In this document: piece after piece, positions 1-6,018 of the stretch
Layout of the letters: each line of letters starts with the position of its first letter
Position numbering within the stretch: position 1 is the first letter of the stretch
NCBI GenBank assembly: GCA_016282655.1
Contig: JAEELK010000214.1
Location: 1 to 6,587 of the forward strand
Direction of reading: 5' to 3'
DNA: 6,587 nucleotides
Origin: Bacillota bacterium
GTDB lineage: Bacteria; Bacillota; Clostridia; Peptostreptococcales; Anaerovoracaceae
Notes under the pieces: model-generated
Database searches by the model: none
What the model was told of the DNA's origin: nothing
The model's input: only the letters and a program-made list of their open reading frames with translations
Translations under genes and position numbers: made by a program

Positions 1-11
1 GGGAGGATGCT

Positions 12-27
12 CCGCGGCGCGCCGCGG
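12..27. repeat. Perfect 16-bp GC palindrome after the tetR stop
   Basis: Positions 12-27 are self-complementary and all G/C. They lie 6 bp beyond the stop codon of the TetR gene, read on the minus strand. The RNA could fold into a six-base-pair all-GC stem with a CGCG loop. No U-run follows within the visible sequence (the minus strand continues AGCATCCTCCC), so a factor-independent terminator is not demonstrated. It may be a weak or Rho-assisted 3' end, or chance in GC-rich DNA. Confidence 0.35.
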
Positions 28-33
28 GAGGGA

Positions 34-630
34 TCAGAGCGCCTTGATGCCGGCGTTGATGAAATGGCTGAGCAGGCTCTGCCAGCGGAACCAGCGATCG
101 TCCATCTTCCATCCGAGGCTGCGGTTGATCGCGAAGGTGCCGTGGAGCACAAAGCGAAAGAGCATCTCCGCGTCTTCCTCGGAGAGCGATCCGCGCTGCA
201 TGATGGACGGCACTGCGGCGTCTCTTTCGTGGCGGGCGATGCGCTGGATGATGTGATCGCTCACACAGCTGTCCATGAAGAGCGCGTGATAGCGCTCGGA
301 ATCCGCGATCCGCTGGCAGGGGGGCAGGACCTTCGCGTTGTTCCGGATCTCGTCGACGCTGCAGGGCGGGTGGGCCTCAAAGTAGTCCAGCATGTGGATC
401 ATGCTGCCGCTGCCGGAGTCGGAAAAGAGAAGAGCGTCGTCGATGACGCGGTCCAGAACGTCGTCCACGTTGCTGAAATGCAGGTAGAACGTGGTGCGGG
501 AGATCTCTGCCTCCTTGCAGATGGAGGTGACGCTGATCCTGTCGTAGGGCGTGGCCTTGATCAGCTTTAGAAAGGCGTCCTTCACGGCGTTTTGGGTATA
601 GATGCTGCGGCGGTCGGTCTTGTGTTCCAT
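34..630 (-). CDS. TetR/AcrR family transcriptional regulator
   Basis: A 198-residue protein with the TetR architecture: an N-terminal three-helix DNA-binding domain (residues about 10-55) and an all-helical ligand/dimer domain. The helix-turn-helix is clear at residues 32-51 (ISVTSICKEAEISRTTFYLH), with the family's typical T-x-F-Y-x-H-F ending. The length is normal for the family. The start is supported by AAGGAG at 636-641 on the minus strand, five bases from the ATG. The C-terminal part has scattered Cys residues (C90, C105, C122) but no motif that names a ligand. It is divergent from the DJ-1/PfpI gene with 193 bp between starts, the usual layout for a local TetR repressor controlling itself and its neighbour. 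That target is inferred; nothing links it to the pilus operon. Confidence 0.93.
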   Translation of the reverse strand: MEHKTDRRSIYTQNAVKDAFLKLIKATPYDRISVTSICKEAEISRTTFYLHFSNVDDVLDRVIDDALLFSDSGSGSMIHMLDYFEAHPPCSVDEIRNNAKVLPPCQRIADSERYHALFMDSCVSDHIIQRIARHERDAAVPSIMQRGSLSEEDAEMLFRFVLHGTFAINRSLGWKMDDRWFRWQSLLSHFINAGIKAL

Positions 631-646
631 GTCGGCTCCTTAAAAT

Positions 647-702
647 CCCTGACAGAATCAAAAAAACTGTTCATTAAAATGCAGTTTCAGGGAACTGTCA
701 TT
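647..702. promoter_or_regulatory. Cluster of inverted and direct repeats, candidate TetR operator
   Basis: Several short repeats are packed into 56 bp between the two divergent genes. TGACAG (650-655) pairs with CTGTCA (695-700). CCCTGA (647-652) pairs with TCAGGG (687-692). AAACTG (664-669) pairs with CAGTTT (682-687). AACTGTTCATT (665-675) is repeated directly as AACTGTCATT (693-702). The cluster lies just downstream of the likely tetR transcription start and touches the possible -35 of the DJ-1 promoter, so a bound regulator could affect both genes. That the TetR protein binds here is an inference from position. Confidence 0.45.
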
Positions 703-730
703 CTCAGCGTTATTCTATTTCTAGTATAAA
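701..730 (+). promoter_or_regulatory. Weak candidate promoter of the DJ-1/PfpI gene
   Basis: On the plus strand TTCTCA (701-706) and TATAAA (725-730) are 18 bp apart, matching SigA consensus at four and five of six positions. The -10 overlaps the opposing tetR -10, so the two promoters would exclude each other. No better plus-strand pair is visible in the intergenic region, but the -35 is poor and activation or another start cannot be excluded. Confidence 0.3.
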
Positions 731-751
731 TAATAATGGACAGAGTGTAAA
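723..751 (-). promoter_or_regulatory. SigA-type promoter of the tetR gene
   Basis: Read on the minus strand, the -35 is TTTACA (746-751) and the -10 is TATACT (723-728), with a 17-bp spacer. Each hexamer matches the SigA consensus at five of six positions. Transcription should start near 716, giving a leader of about 85 nt that runs through the repeat cluster at 647-702. Confidence 0.6.
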
Positions 752-823
752 CAAACTTTTAGCGATCAATACTTTTGTTCTCATCAGCAAGCAGTATCTT
801 GGAGAAAGAAAGGAGCCACCGCA

Positions 824-1435
824 ATGAAGAAAACAGCAGCCGTCATTATGTACGAAGGATTCCAGACGCAGGACGCCATGGGTCCCATCGAAGTGCTCGG
901 AGATCTGGTCGATCTGATCGAGATCCGCTGCGTGTCCGTGCAGGGCGGAGTCGTCACGACCTATCAGGGCGTCCCCGTCGTCACGGAGCGCATGGAGGAC
1001 GTGCCGAAGCCGGACATCGTCGTCATTCCCGGCGGAAGATCCACCTTTGTGGTGCTGGAAGATGCAGAGTTCATGAGCAAAGTCCGCGCCTACGTCGAGT
1101 CGGCGGAGTACTGCCTGACCGTCTGCACCGGCGCCCTGATCCCCGCGGCAGCAGGGCTCCTGGACGGCAGACCGGCGACCACCAACAAATCCGTCTACGA
1201 GATGGTCACGCCGAAATTCCCTGCCGTGCAGTGGCAGAGAAAGGCCAGATGGGTCAAAAGCGGCAAGTACTACACTTCTTCCGGCGTCACGGCCGGCATC
1301 GACATGGCCTTCGATTTCGTGAAGGACGTCTTCGGCGAGGAAGCCGCCCAGGCCTCTTCCTACGAGATGGAATACGTGATCATGTCCGATCCGGACAACG
1401 ATCCCTTCTGGAACTGCCCGCAGCTCAAGCTCTAA
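824..1435 (+). CDS. DJ-1/PfpI family protein (isocyanide hydratase-like)
   Basis: A 203-residue cytosolic protein of the class I glutamine amidotransferase-like (ThiJ/PfpI) superfamily. The nucleophile elbow is at residues 99-103 (TVCTG), with catalytic Cys101 followed by Thr102. Asp17 lies in the N-terminal loop (QTQDAMGPIEV). As I recall, Cys101, Thr102 and Asp17 are the key active-site residues of Pseudomonas isocyanide (isonitrile) hydratase, and they fall at the same numbers here. The C-terminal SSGVTAGIDMAFDFV and GEEAAQ motifs also fit that subfamily. In place of the common ATTHW motif it reads ATTNK (118-122), so the usual His is Asn. AGGAG at 811-815 supports the start. There is no AraC-type DNA-binding domain, so it is an enzyme or stress protein rather than a GlxA-type regulator. 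The substrate is unknown. It is probably controlled by the divergent TetR protein. Confidence 0.88.
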   Translation: MKKTAAVIMYEGFQTQDAMGPIEVLGDLVDLIEIRCVSVQGGVVTTYQGVPVVTERMEDVPKPDIVVIPGGRSTFVVLEDAEFMSKVRAYVESAEYCLTVCTGALIPAAAGLLDGRPATTNKSVYEMVTPKFPAVQWQRKARWVKSGKYYTSSGVTAGIDMAFDFVKDVFGEEAAQASSYEMEYVIMSDPDNDPFWNCPQLKL

Positions 1436-1469
1436 ACGCCGCCGGCTGGTAAAAAAGAATAAGATCGAC

Positions 1470-1508
1470 AAAGTTCCTGCGCGGATGCGCAGGAACTTTT
1501 CTGTTTTT
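1470..1508 (+). terminator. Intrinsic terminator of the DJ-1/PfpI gene
   Basis: A perfect 13-bp stem (1470-1482 with 1487-1499, arm AAAGTTCCTGCGC) and a GGAT tetraloop are followed by a T-rich stretch that includes five T at 1504-1508. It starts 34 bp after the stop codon. It should insulate the pilus operon from transcription of the DJ-1 gene. Confidence 0.88.
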
Positions 1509-1529
1509 GCGCTTGGCGACAAATAGCAG

Positions 1530-1558
1530 TTGTAAATAAATGGAAACCAGAATAGAAT
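1530..1558 (+). promoter_or_regulatory. Probable SigA promoter of the tad operon
   Basis: TTGTAA (1530-1535) and TAGAAT (1553-1558) are separated by exactly 17 bp; they match SigA consensus at four and five of six positions. The DNA around them is AT-rich in a GC-rich neighbourhood. Transcription would start near 1565, leaving a leader of about 74 nt before the tadZ-like start. The -35 is embedded in the first copy of a 13-bp direct repeat and the start site lies at the second copy. Confidence 0.55.
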
Positions 1559-1577
1559 CAGAACTGTAAATAAATGG
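1531..1577 (+). repeat. Pair of 13-bp direct repeats over the tad promoter
   Basis: TGTAAATAAATGG occurs at 1531-1543 and again at 1565-1577, identical in all 13 positions and 34 bp apart start to start. One copy covers most of the proposed -35 and the other begins at the proposed transcription start. This arrangement suits a regulator that binds two sites in the same orientation. No gene for such a regulator can be identified from this window. Confidence 0.6.
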
Positions 1578-1638
1578 TAATCGAAAGAACGCTGCGGCTC
1601 GCATCCAAAGCGCGCGCGGACAGCGGAAAGGAGGGGGC

Positions 1639-2592
1639 ATGAGACGCATCCGTTTGCTGATCGCGGCGGAAGAGGCGGAGTATCGGGAAAACCTCGCGAT
1701 GCTGCTCGCCGCGCTCTACGCGGAGATGGAACCGGACTGCTGCTCGCCGGAACAGCTGAAGGAACGTCTTTCGTCCCTGTCAGATCCGCCCGCGCTGCTT
1801 CCCTGGGATTGTCTGCTCTGCAATGAAGCGCTCGCGCTCTCGTGCCCGGATCCGCTCCGGGACAGGCTCATCCTTCTGACGGAGGAGCGTCCGCCGGAGG
1901 AGGCGCGCGCGTATGCGGGCGGCGCCGTGCGGATCTGGCGATTTGCGGGCGCCGCCGCCATCGGGAGAGCGGTCCTGCTGCGCGCGGGGCTCTGCAGCCG
2001 TCTGCGCGAGCAGGGCAGAAAGAGGGACTGCAGGCTCGTGGGGCTGTATGGCGATGTGCCGGAACTGTTTCTGCGGGACACGCTGCAGATCCTGTCATCC
2101 CAGGCGGCGGAACGCGTGCTCTGGCTGGATCTTTCTGACTGGCTCTCGGAGCGCAGAGGAGGCGCGGGCGAGCTTTCCGATCTCCTCTATTATCTGTTTC
2201 GGGCCTCTCCCGCCGCGGAAGAGGCGGAGGTCTTTCTCGGCGCTTTCGCAGGCCGGGCCGAGACCTTCTTCACGCGCTGCGGGCGCAATCCGCTGCGCGC
2301 GCTTTCCCGGGAGGAGCTCAGCGTCTTTCTGGACGGCATCCTGCGCTGGAACCGCTTCGACCACATCCTTTTGTCCATCCCGGACGACGCGAGCGAATGC
2401 AGCTGCTTCTTTCTGGAACGCTGCGATCTGCTCTACGTGACGCCGGATCCGGAGGACTGGAGAAGCGAGGCGAAACAGAAGTATTTCGCGCGGCGCTATG
2501 GGAAAGGATTCTGGGAGAAGCGGCGGCTCCTGCAGACTGTTTCGGAGGGGGCGGAGGAGCGTTTTGTCGAAGAGATCCGCGAGCATCTATGA
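1639..2592 (+). CDS. TadZ/CpaE-like pilus positioning protein lacking the P-loop
   Basis: A 317-residue protein at the head of the Tad operon. Residues 1-120 look like a degenerate response-regulator receiver (strands at RIRLLIA, DCLLCN, RLILLTEE, VRIWRFAG) without a conserved phospho-acceptor Asp. Residues 131-317 resemble the MinD/ParA-like ATPase half of clostridial TadZ, including LWLDLSDW (161-168), the SDLLYYL stretch (180-186), FDHILLSIPDD (240-250) and DLLYVTPDPEDW (263-274). The segment that should hold the deviant Walker A (133-150) reads LVGLYGDVPELFLRDTLQ and has neither Gly-Lys-Thr nor any Lys, so ATP binding is doubtful. TadZ proteins place the pilus machine in the cell; this one may act as a structural version. 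AAGGAGGGGG right before the ATG marks the start. Its stop lies just before the tadA ribosome binding site. Function is assigned from position and overall pattern. Confidence 0.75.
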   Translation: MRRIRLLIAAEEAEYRENLAMLLAALYAEMEPDCCSPEQLKERLSSLSDPPALLPWDCLLCNEALALSCPDPLRDRLILLTEERPPEEARAYAGGAVRIWRFAGAAAIGRAVLLRAGLCSRLREQGRKRDCRLVGLYGDVPELFLRDTLQILSSQAAERVLWLDLSDWLSERRGGAGELSDLLYYLFRASPAAEEAEVFLGAFAGRAETFFTRCGRNPLRALSREELSVFLDGILRWNRFDHILLSIPDDASECSCFFLERCDLLYVTPDPEDWRSEAKQKYFARRYGKGFWEKRRLLQTVSEGAEERFVEEIREHL

Positions 2593-2605
2593 AAAAGGAG
2601 CCGTG

Positions 2606-3787
2606 GTGCGCAGCATCACGGAGGAGCTGCGCAGGCGCATGAGCGAGGAGGAGCGCAGTCTTTCGGACGCGGAGGTCTGGGAGATGAGCGAGCGGGAAGT
2701 GCTGCGCTCGCCCTTGACGGAGATCAGCGGGCCGGAAGAGAAGGCTGCGGTGGCGGAGGGCGTGTTCAACGCGCTGCGCAGCGAGCTGGATCTTCTGCAG
2801 CCGTACGGCGAGGATCCGCTGGTCTCGGAGATCATGGTGAACGGTCCGGACTGCATCTTCGTGGAGCGGCAGGGGCGCGTGGAGCGCGTTCCGCTTCGCT
2901 TCGAGAACGTGGAGGAGCTGGAGGAACTGCTGCGCCGGCTCGCGGGCCGCGTGCACCGGGAGATCAACGAGCTCAATCCCATCGTCAGCGCAAGGCTGGA
3001 GGACGGCTCCCGCATCAATGCCGTACATCGCAGCGTCGCGCTGAACGGCCCCATCCTGAACATCCGGAAGTTTCCGGAGAACAGCGTCACCATGGAGATG
3101 CTCGTCGCCTGGGGCAGCGTCAGCCGGGAGGCCGCGGACTTTCTGCGCGCGCTGGTCCGGGGCGGATACAACATCTTCGTATCCGGGGGCACGAGCTCGG
3201 GCAAAACGACGCTTTTGAACGCGCTCTCCGGCTTCATCCCGCGGGACCAGCGCGTCATCGTCATCGAAGACGCCGCGGAACTGCGGATCCAGGGGATCGA
3301 GAACCTGGTGCGCATGGAGAGCAAGAAGGCAAACGTGCAGGGAAAAGGGCGCGTGAGCATGGCGGAGCTGATCCGCAGCAGTCTTCGCATGCGTCCGGAC
3401 CGCATTATCGTTGGGGAGGTCAGAGGGGATGAAGTGCTGGACATGATCCAGGCCATGAACACCGGGCATGACGGCTCCTTGTCGACCGGACACGCGAACT
3501 CCCCGGAGGGCATGCTCACACGGCTGGAGACGCTCTTCCTCTCCGCCGCCGACTTTCCTGCCGAGGCCATCCGCATGCAGCTCGCGCAGGCGCTGGACGT
3601 GATCGTGCACATGGGGCGCCTGCCGGACAAGAGCAGGAAGGTCCTGGAGATCACGGAGGTGCTGGACTGCCGGGAGGGACGGATCCGTCTGAACCCGCTC
3701 TTTCGCTATGAAAAGGACAAGGGGCTCTGCGCAACGGGCGCAAAGCTGCAGAACCGTGAAAAGGGGGAACGATGGGGCGTCTTTTAG
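2606..3787 (+). CDS. tadA: TadA/CpaF-family pilus assembly ATPase
   Basis: A 393-residue cytoplasmic hexameric ATPase of the secretion ATPase (GspE/VirB11) superfamily, which drives Flp pilus assembly. All motifs are intact: Walker A GGTSSGKT (194-201), Asp box VIEDAAEL (219-226), Walker B RIIVGEVRG (266-274) and His box TGHDGSLSTGHANS (286-299). The N-terminal domain carries the family's DPLVSEIMVNGPD (70-82). I place the start at GTG 2606: AAGGAG at 2595-2600 lies five bases upstream, and no ATG in this frame is near a ribosome binding site. A longer frame opens upstream at 2498, but it would overlap the previous gene by about 95 bp with no clear Shine-Dalgarno. The end overlaps tadB by 16 bp. 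Confidence 0.95.
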   Translation: MRSITEELRRRMSEEERSLSDAEVWEMSEREVLRSPLTEISGPEEKAAVAEGVFNALRSELDLLQPYGEDPLVSEIMVNGPDCIFVERQGRVERVPLRFENVEELEELLRRLAGRVHREINELNPIVSARLEDGSRINAVHRSVALNGPILNIRKFPENSVTMEMLVAWGSVSREAADFLRALVRGGYNIFVSGGTSSGKTTLLNALSGFIPRDQRVIVIEDAAELRIQGIENLVRMESKKANVQGKGRVSMAELIRSSLRMRPDRIIVGEVRGDEVLDMIQAMNTGHDGSLSTGHANSPEGMLTRLETLFLSAADFPAEAIRMQLAQALDVIVHMGRLPDKSRKVLEITEVLDCREGRIRLNPLFRYEKDKGLCATGAKLQNREKGERWGVF

Positions 3788-4509
3788 AAGAACTGCGCGG
3801 CCTGCGCGTCAAAGACCTTCTGATCGCCTATCCGGCTGCCGCGCTGGTCCTTTTCCTTTTCTACCGCAGTCCCTGGGTCCTGTTTCCTGCGCTGCCGGCG
3901 GTCTTTCCCTGCGCGCGGATGCTGCAGCAAGAACGACAGGAGGCGGAACGGCGGAAGCTGCTCTACCAGTTTCGGGATCTCCTCTTTTCCCTGTTCGGTT
4001 CTTTTGCCACCGGCAGACAGATGACCGAGGCGCTGCGCGAGGCGGAAGCGAATCTGAGCCTGATCTACGGCGAGACGGAGCCCATCCGGCGGGAGCTGGC
4101 GCTCATGCTGCGGCAGCTTCGGGAGCAGCAGAGCAGGGAAGAAGACGTCTGGGAGGACTTCGGAGAGCGCAGCGGTCTGGAGGACGTGGCGGATTTCGCG
4201 GAGATGTTCCGCATCTGCCGGCAGAGCGGCGGCGATCTCGAACGCGTGATCCACAGAGGCGCGTCTGTGCTCATGGACAAGATCAGCATCTATCGTGAGA
4301 TCCAAAGCCTGACGGTGCAGAAAAGATGGGAGAGCCGGGTGCTCGTGTGCATCCCGCTGCTGGTCCTGGCTCTGCTGCAGTTCACCGCGCCGGATTATAT
4401 GTCCGTGATGTACGGAACGCTGCCCGGACGGCTGCTCATGAGCCTTGCCTTTGCCGCGATCACGGGAGCCTATCTCTGGTGCCGCCGGATCAACCGCATG
4501 GAGGTATGA
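3772..4509 (+). CDS. tadB: TadB-like inner-membrane platform protein
   Basis: A 245-residue polytopic membrane protein with one type II secretion F (T2SSF) domain, about residues 65-180. Two hydrophobic segments lie near the N terminus (about 16-31 and 34-50) and two near the C terminus (about 188-205 and 219-237). The cytoplasmic core shows the expected features: FRDLLFSLFGSFATGRQMTEAL (67-88) and FAEMFRICRQSGGDLERVI (142-160). TadB pairs with TadC to form the platform that TadA acts on. The length is slightly short for the family. The start at 3772 lies within the last codons of tadA, preceded by an AAGGGGG stretch, and the stop overlaps the next ATG, so translation is coupled on both sides. 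Confidence 0.9.
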   Translation: MGRLLEELRGLRVKDLLIAYPAAALVLFLFYRSPWVLFPALPAVFPCARMLQQERQEAERRKLLYQFRDLLFSLFGSFATGRQMTEALREAEANLSLIYGETEPIRRELALMLRQLREQQSREEDVWEDFGERSGLEDVADFAEMFRICRQSGGDLERVIHRGASVLMDKISIYREIQSLTVQKRWESRVLVCIPLLVLALLQFTAPDYMSVMYGTLPGRLLMSLAFAAITGAYLWCRRINRMEV

Positions 4510-5819
4510 GAGTGCGGACGAGCGAAAAACTGTGCGATCTCCTGCTGGGAGGAGAAGAACAGTTCCAAAGACGGTATCGCGGGCGGATGGAGGCGCCGGA
4601 GAGCCGCGCGATCTTTCGGCGCGCGCGCAGACGAAACCTTCTGCAGTACTGCGTCTCAGTGGCCGTGCTGCTCAGCCTGCTCGTGATCAGCATCGTCTGC
4701 GGGGATCCGGGCGGCGCGGTCGAACGCGTGCGCCGCCCGCCGCACGGCAGCGCGGGCGTCAGCCGGGCTTTGGACGTGGAGCTGCGCTATCAGGGGGAAA
4801 CGCTGCGCGAGGAGCTGACGCTCTATCTGCGCGCTGCCGGGCTGACGGAAGCGGAGGAGGACGCGGCGCTGGAGGAATGCCGCGCGAAGCTTCCGGAACT
4901 CATCCTGGGAGAGAACGCTTCTCTGGCCGAGATCTCCGCTCCGCTGGAGCTGCCGGAGCGTTTTGGCGAGGTCCAGCTGCGCTGGGAAAGCCTCAGCCCG
5001 GATCTTCTGGGCGATGACGGCAGTCTGAAGGTCTGGAACATCCGCGGCGGTGAAAGCGCGCAGCTCCGGCTGCAGATGCGGCTGGGCGAGCGGGAGGAAG
5101 AGATGCTTCTCGAGCTGCGGCTCGCGGAAGCGGATCCTTCCGCCGCGCGGAGCGCGCTGCGCAGCCTGCTGCGGGAAGATCTGGATCTCTGGCAGAAAGA
5201 GACGATCCGGGAAGCGGAACCGCGGCTGCCGGCTGCGCTGGAGCACGGGATCGAGCTACGCTGGAGCCGCCCCGGACGGAGGATGCCGCTGCTGATCCTC
5301 GGCGCGGCCTGCTTTGTCGGATGCTTTCTCTGCTTCCGGCGCTACGACTGGCCGGAGAAGGAACTGAAGCGCAGAAACGAGGCCATCGCCAGAGAGTTTC
5401 CAGGCATGGTCAACAAGTTCCTGCTGCTCCTCAGCGCCGGGCTCGTCGTCCCCAGCGCGCTGCAGCGGGTCGCGGAGTCCGGCGGCCGGAAAGGAGGTCC
5501 GCTCTGGTCATCCCTGGAGCGGATGGCCCGGCACAGCAGGGAGAGCAATACGGCGCTCCTGCCGCAGATCCGGGACTTCGCCGCGCGCAGCGGCGTGCAG
5601 GAATTCATGCGCTTCGTGGCGGTCGTCAGCGAAAACATGGACCGCGGCAGCGATCTGGTCCGCAAGCTGGAATCGGAGAACGCGCTGCTCTGGGAAGGCC
5701 GGAAAAAGCAGGCTGAGGAAAAGGGCAGGCTCGCCGAGAGCCGCATGAGCTTTCCGCTGCTGATCCTGCTGCTGGCCCTGATCCTGATCTGCATCGCGCC
5801 GGCCATGCTGAGTTTATAG
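4506..5819 (+). CDS. tadC: TadC-like platform protein with a large extracytoplasmic insert
   Basis: A 437-residue membrane protein. The C-terminal third is a T2SSF domain (about 290-410; EFPGMVNKFLLLLSAGLVV and FVAVVSENMDRGSDLVRKLE are typical) followed by a last membrane helix (415-436). TM1 is at about 45-65 and TM2 at about 260-278. Between them lie about 190 residues predicted to be outside the membrane, which ordinary TadC proteins (about 300 aa) lack. Within this insert, residues 138-208 read like an atrophied bacterial Ig-like domain. The ATG at 4506 overlaps the tadB stop (ATGA), but GGAGGT at 4500-4505 leaves no spacer for it; a GTG at 4512 has a six-base spacer and may be the true start, two codons shorter. 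Confidence 0.85.
   Translation: MRVRTSEKLCDLLLGGEEQFQRRYRGRMEAPESRAIFRRARRRNLLQYCVSVAVLLSLLVISIVCGDPGGAVERVRRPPHGSAGVSRALDVELRYQGETLREELTLYLRAAGLTEAEEDAALEECRAKLPELILGENASLAEISAPLELPERFGEVQLRWESLSPDLLGDDGSLKVWNIRGGESAQLRLQMRLGEREEEMLLELRLAEADPSAARSALRSLLREDLDLWQKETIREAEPRLPAALEHGIELRWSRPGRRMPLLILGAACFVGCFLCFRRYDWPEKELKRRNEAIAREFPGMVNKFLLLLSAGLVVPSALQRVAESGGRKGGPLWSSLERMARHSRESNTALLPQIRDFAARSGVQEFMRFVAVVSENMDRGSDLVRKLESENALLWEGRKKQAEEKGRLAESRMSFPLLILLLALILICIAPAMLSL
4701..5279 (+). other. Extracytoplasmic insert of TadC with Ig-like core
   Basis: This encodes residues 66-258 of the TadC-like protein, between TM1 and TM2. It begins with a short Pro/Arg/Gly-rich linker, then a strand-helix unit (ALDVELRYQGE, followed by an acidic helix). 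Next comes GENASLAEISAPLELP, a strand with LRWESLSPDLLGDDGSL, and alternating hydrophobic strands up to LLELRLAE. The order 'LP - x - W-x-S - acidic turn - G - S/T' is the signature of atrophied bacterial Ig-like domains; this match is by eye. A second shorter LP...LRW unit (241-253) precedes TM2. Confidence 0.5.
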
Positions 5820-5844
5820 TGTTCTTAGAAATGGGAGGAAAAAC

Positions 5845-6018
5845 ATGAGATACTTATTGCTTCGTCATTTGGATCTGAACTGGAGGAGGAAGGGCGGCAT
5901 GGAGATGGTACAGGTGGCCATCCTGGTCGCGATCGCCATCGCGCTGGGACTGATCTTCCGCTCCGAGATCACCGCCTTCGTCAACAAGACTTTTGATGCG
6001 CTGCAGACGGATTTTTGA
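5845..6018 (+). CDS. flp: Flp1-like type IVc pilin precursor (57 aa)
   Basis: A 57-residue prepilin, the likely structural subunit of the pilus. A basic leader (residues 1-18, ending RRKGG) is followed by MEMVQ and a long hydrophobic helix (about 22-38), then a short polar tail ending LQTDF. This is the layout of clostridial Flp1-like pilins: cleavage after G18 would release a 39-residue mature subunit. Mature position 5 is Gln rather than the Glu usual in prepilins. GGGAGGA at 5833-5839 is five bases from the ATG, one of the best ribosome binding sites here, fitting a highly made subunit. It lies 25 bp after tadC, and its stop overlaps the tadE start (TGATG). Confidence 0.88.
   Translation: MRYLLLRHLDLNWRRKGGMEMVQVAILVAIAIALGLIFRSEITAFVNKTFDALQTDF

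Noticed and set aside
710..1522. Minus-strand 270-aa frame opposite the DJ-1/PfpI gene
   Set aside because: It runs through the terminator and the divergent promoter and has no family features; the plus-strand DJ-1 protein explains the region.
2318..3610. Long (430 aa) minus-strand open frame opposite tadA
   Set aside because: It lies wholly against tadZ/tadA, which have clear motifs and ribosome binding sites; its low-complexity His/Arg/Ala composition is typical of GC-rich antisense shadows.
4326..4505. Upstream extension of the tadC frame into tadB
   Set aside because: The frame is open, but it would overlap tadB by about 180 bp and adds a low-complexity Ala/Gly/Arg stretch; the overlap start at 4506 or 4512 is better supported.
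4656..5246. Minus-strand 196-aa frame opposite the TadC insert
   Set aside because: Considered because the insert is unusual, but the plus frame is continuous from TM1 to the T2SSF domain, and the minus frame is Arg/Gln-rich shadow sequence.
5820..5844. Terminator or separate promoter between tadC and the pilin gene
   Set aside because: The 25-bp gap holds only the ribosome binding site; there is no hairpin and no room for a full promoter, though one inside tadC cannot be excluded by eye.
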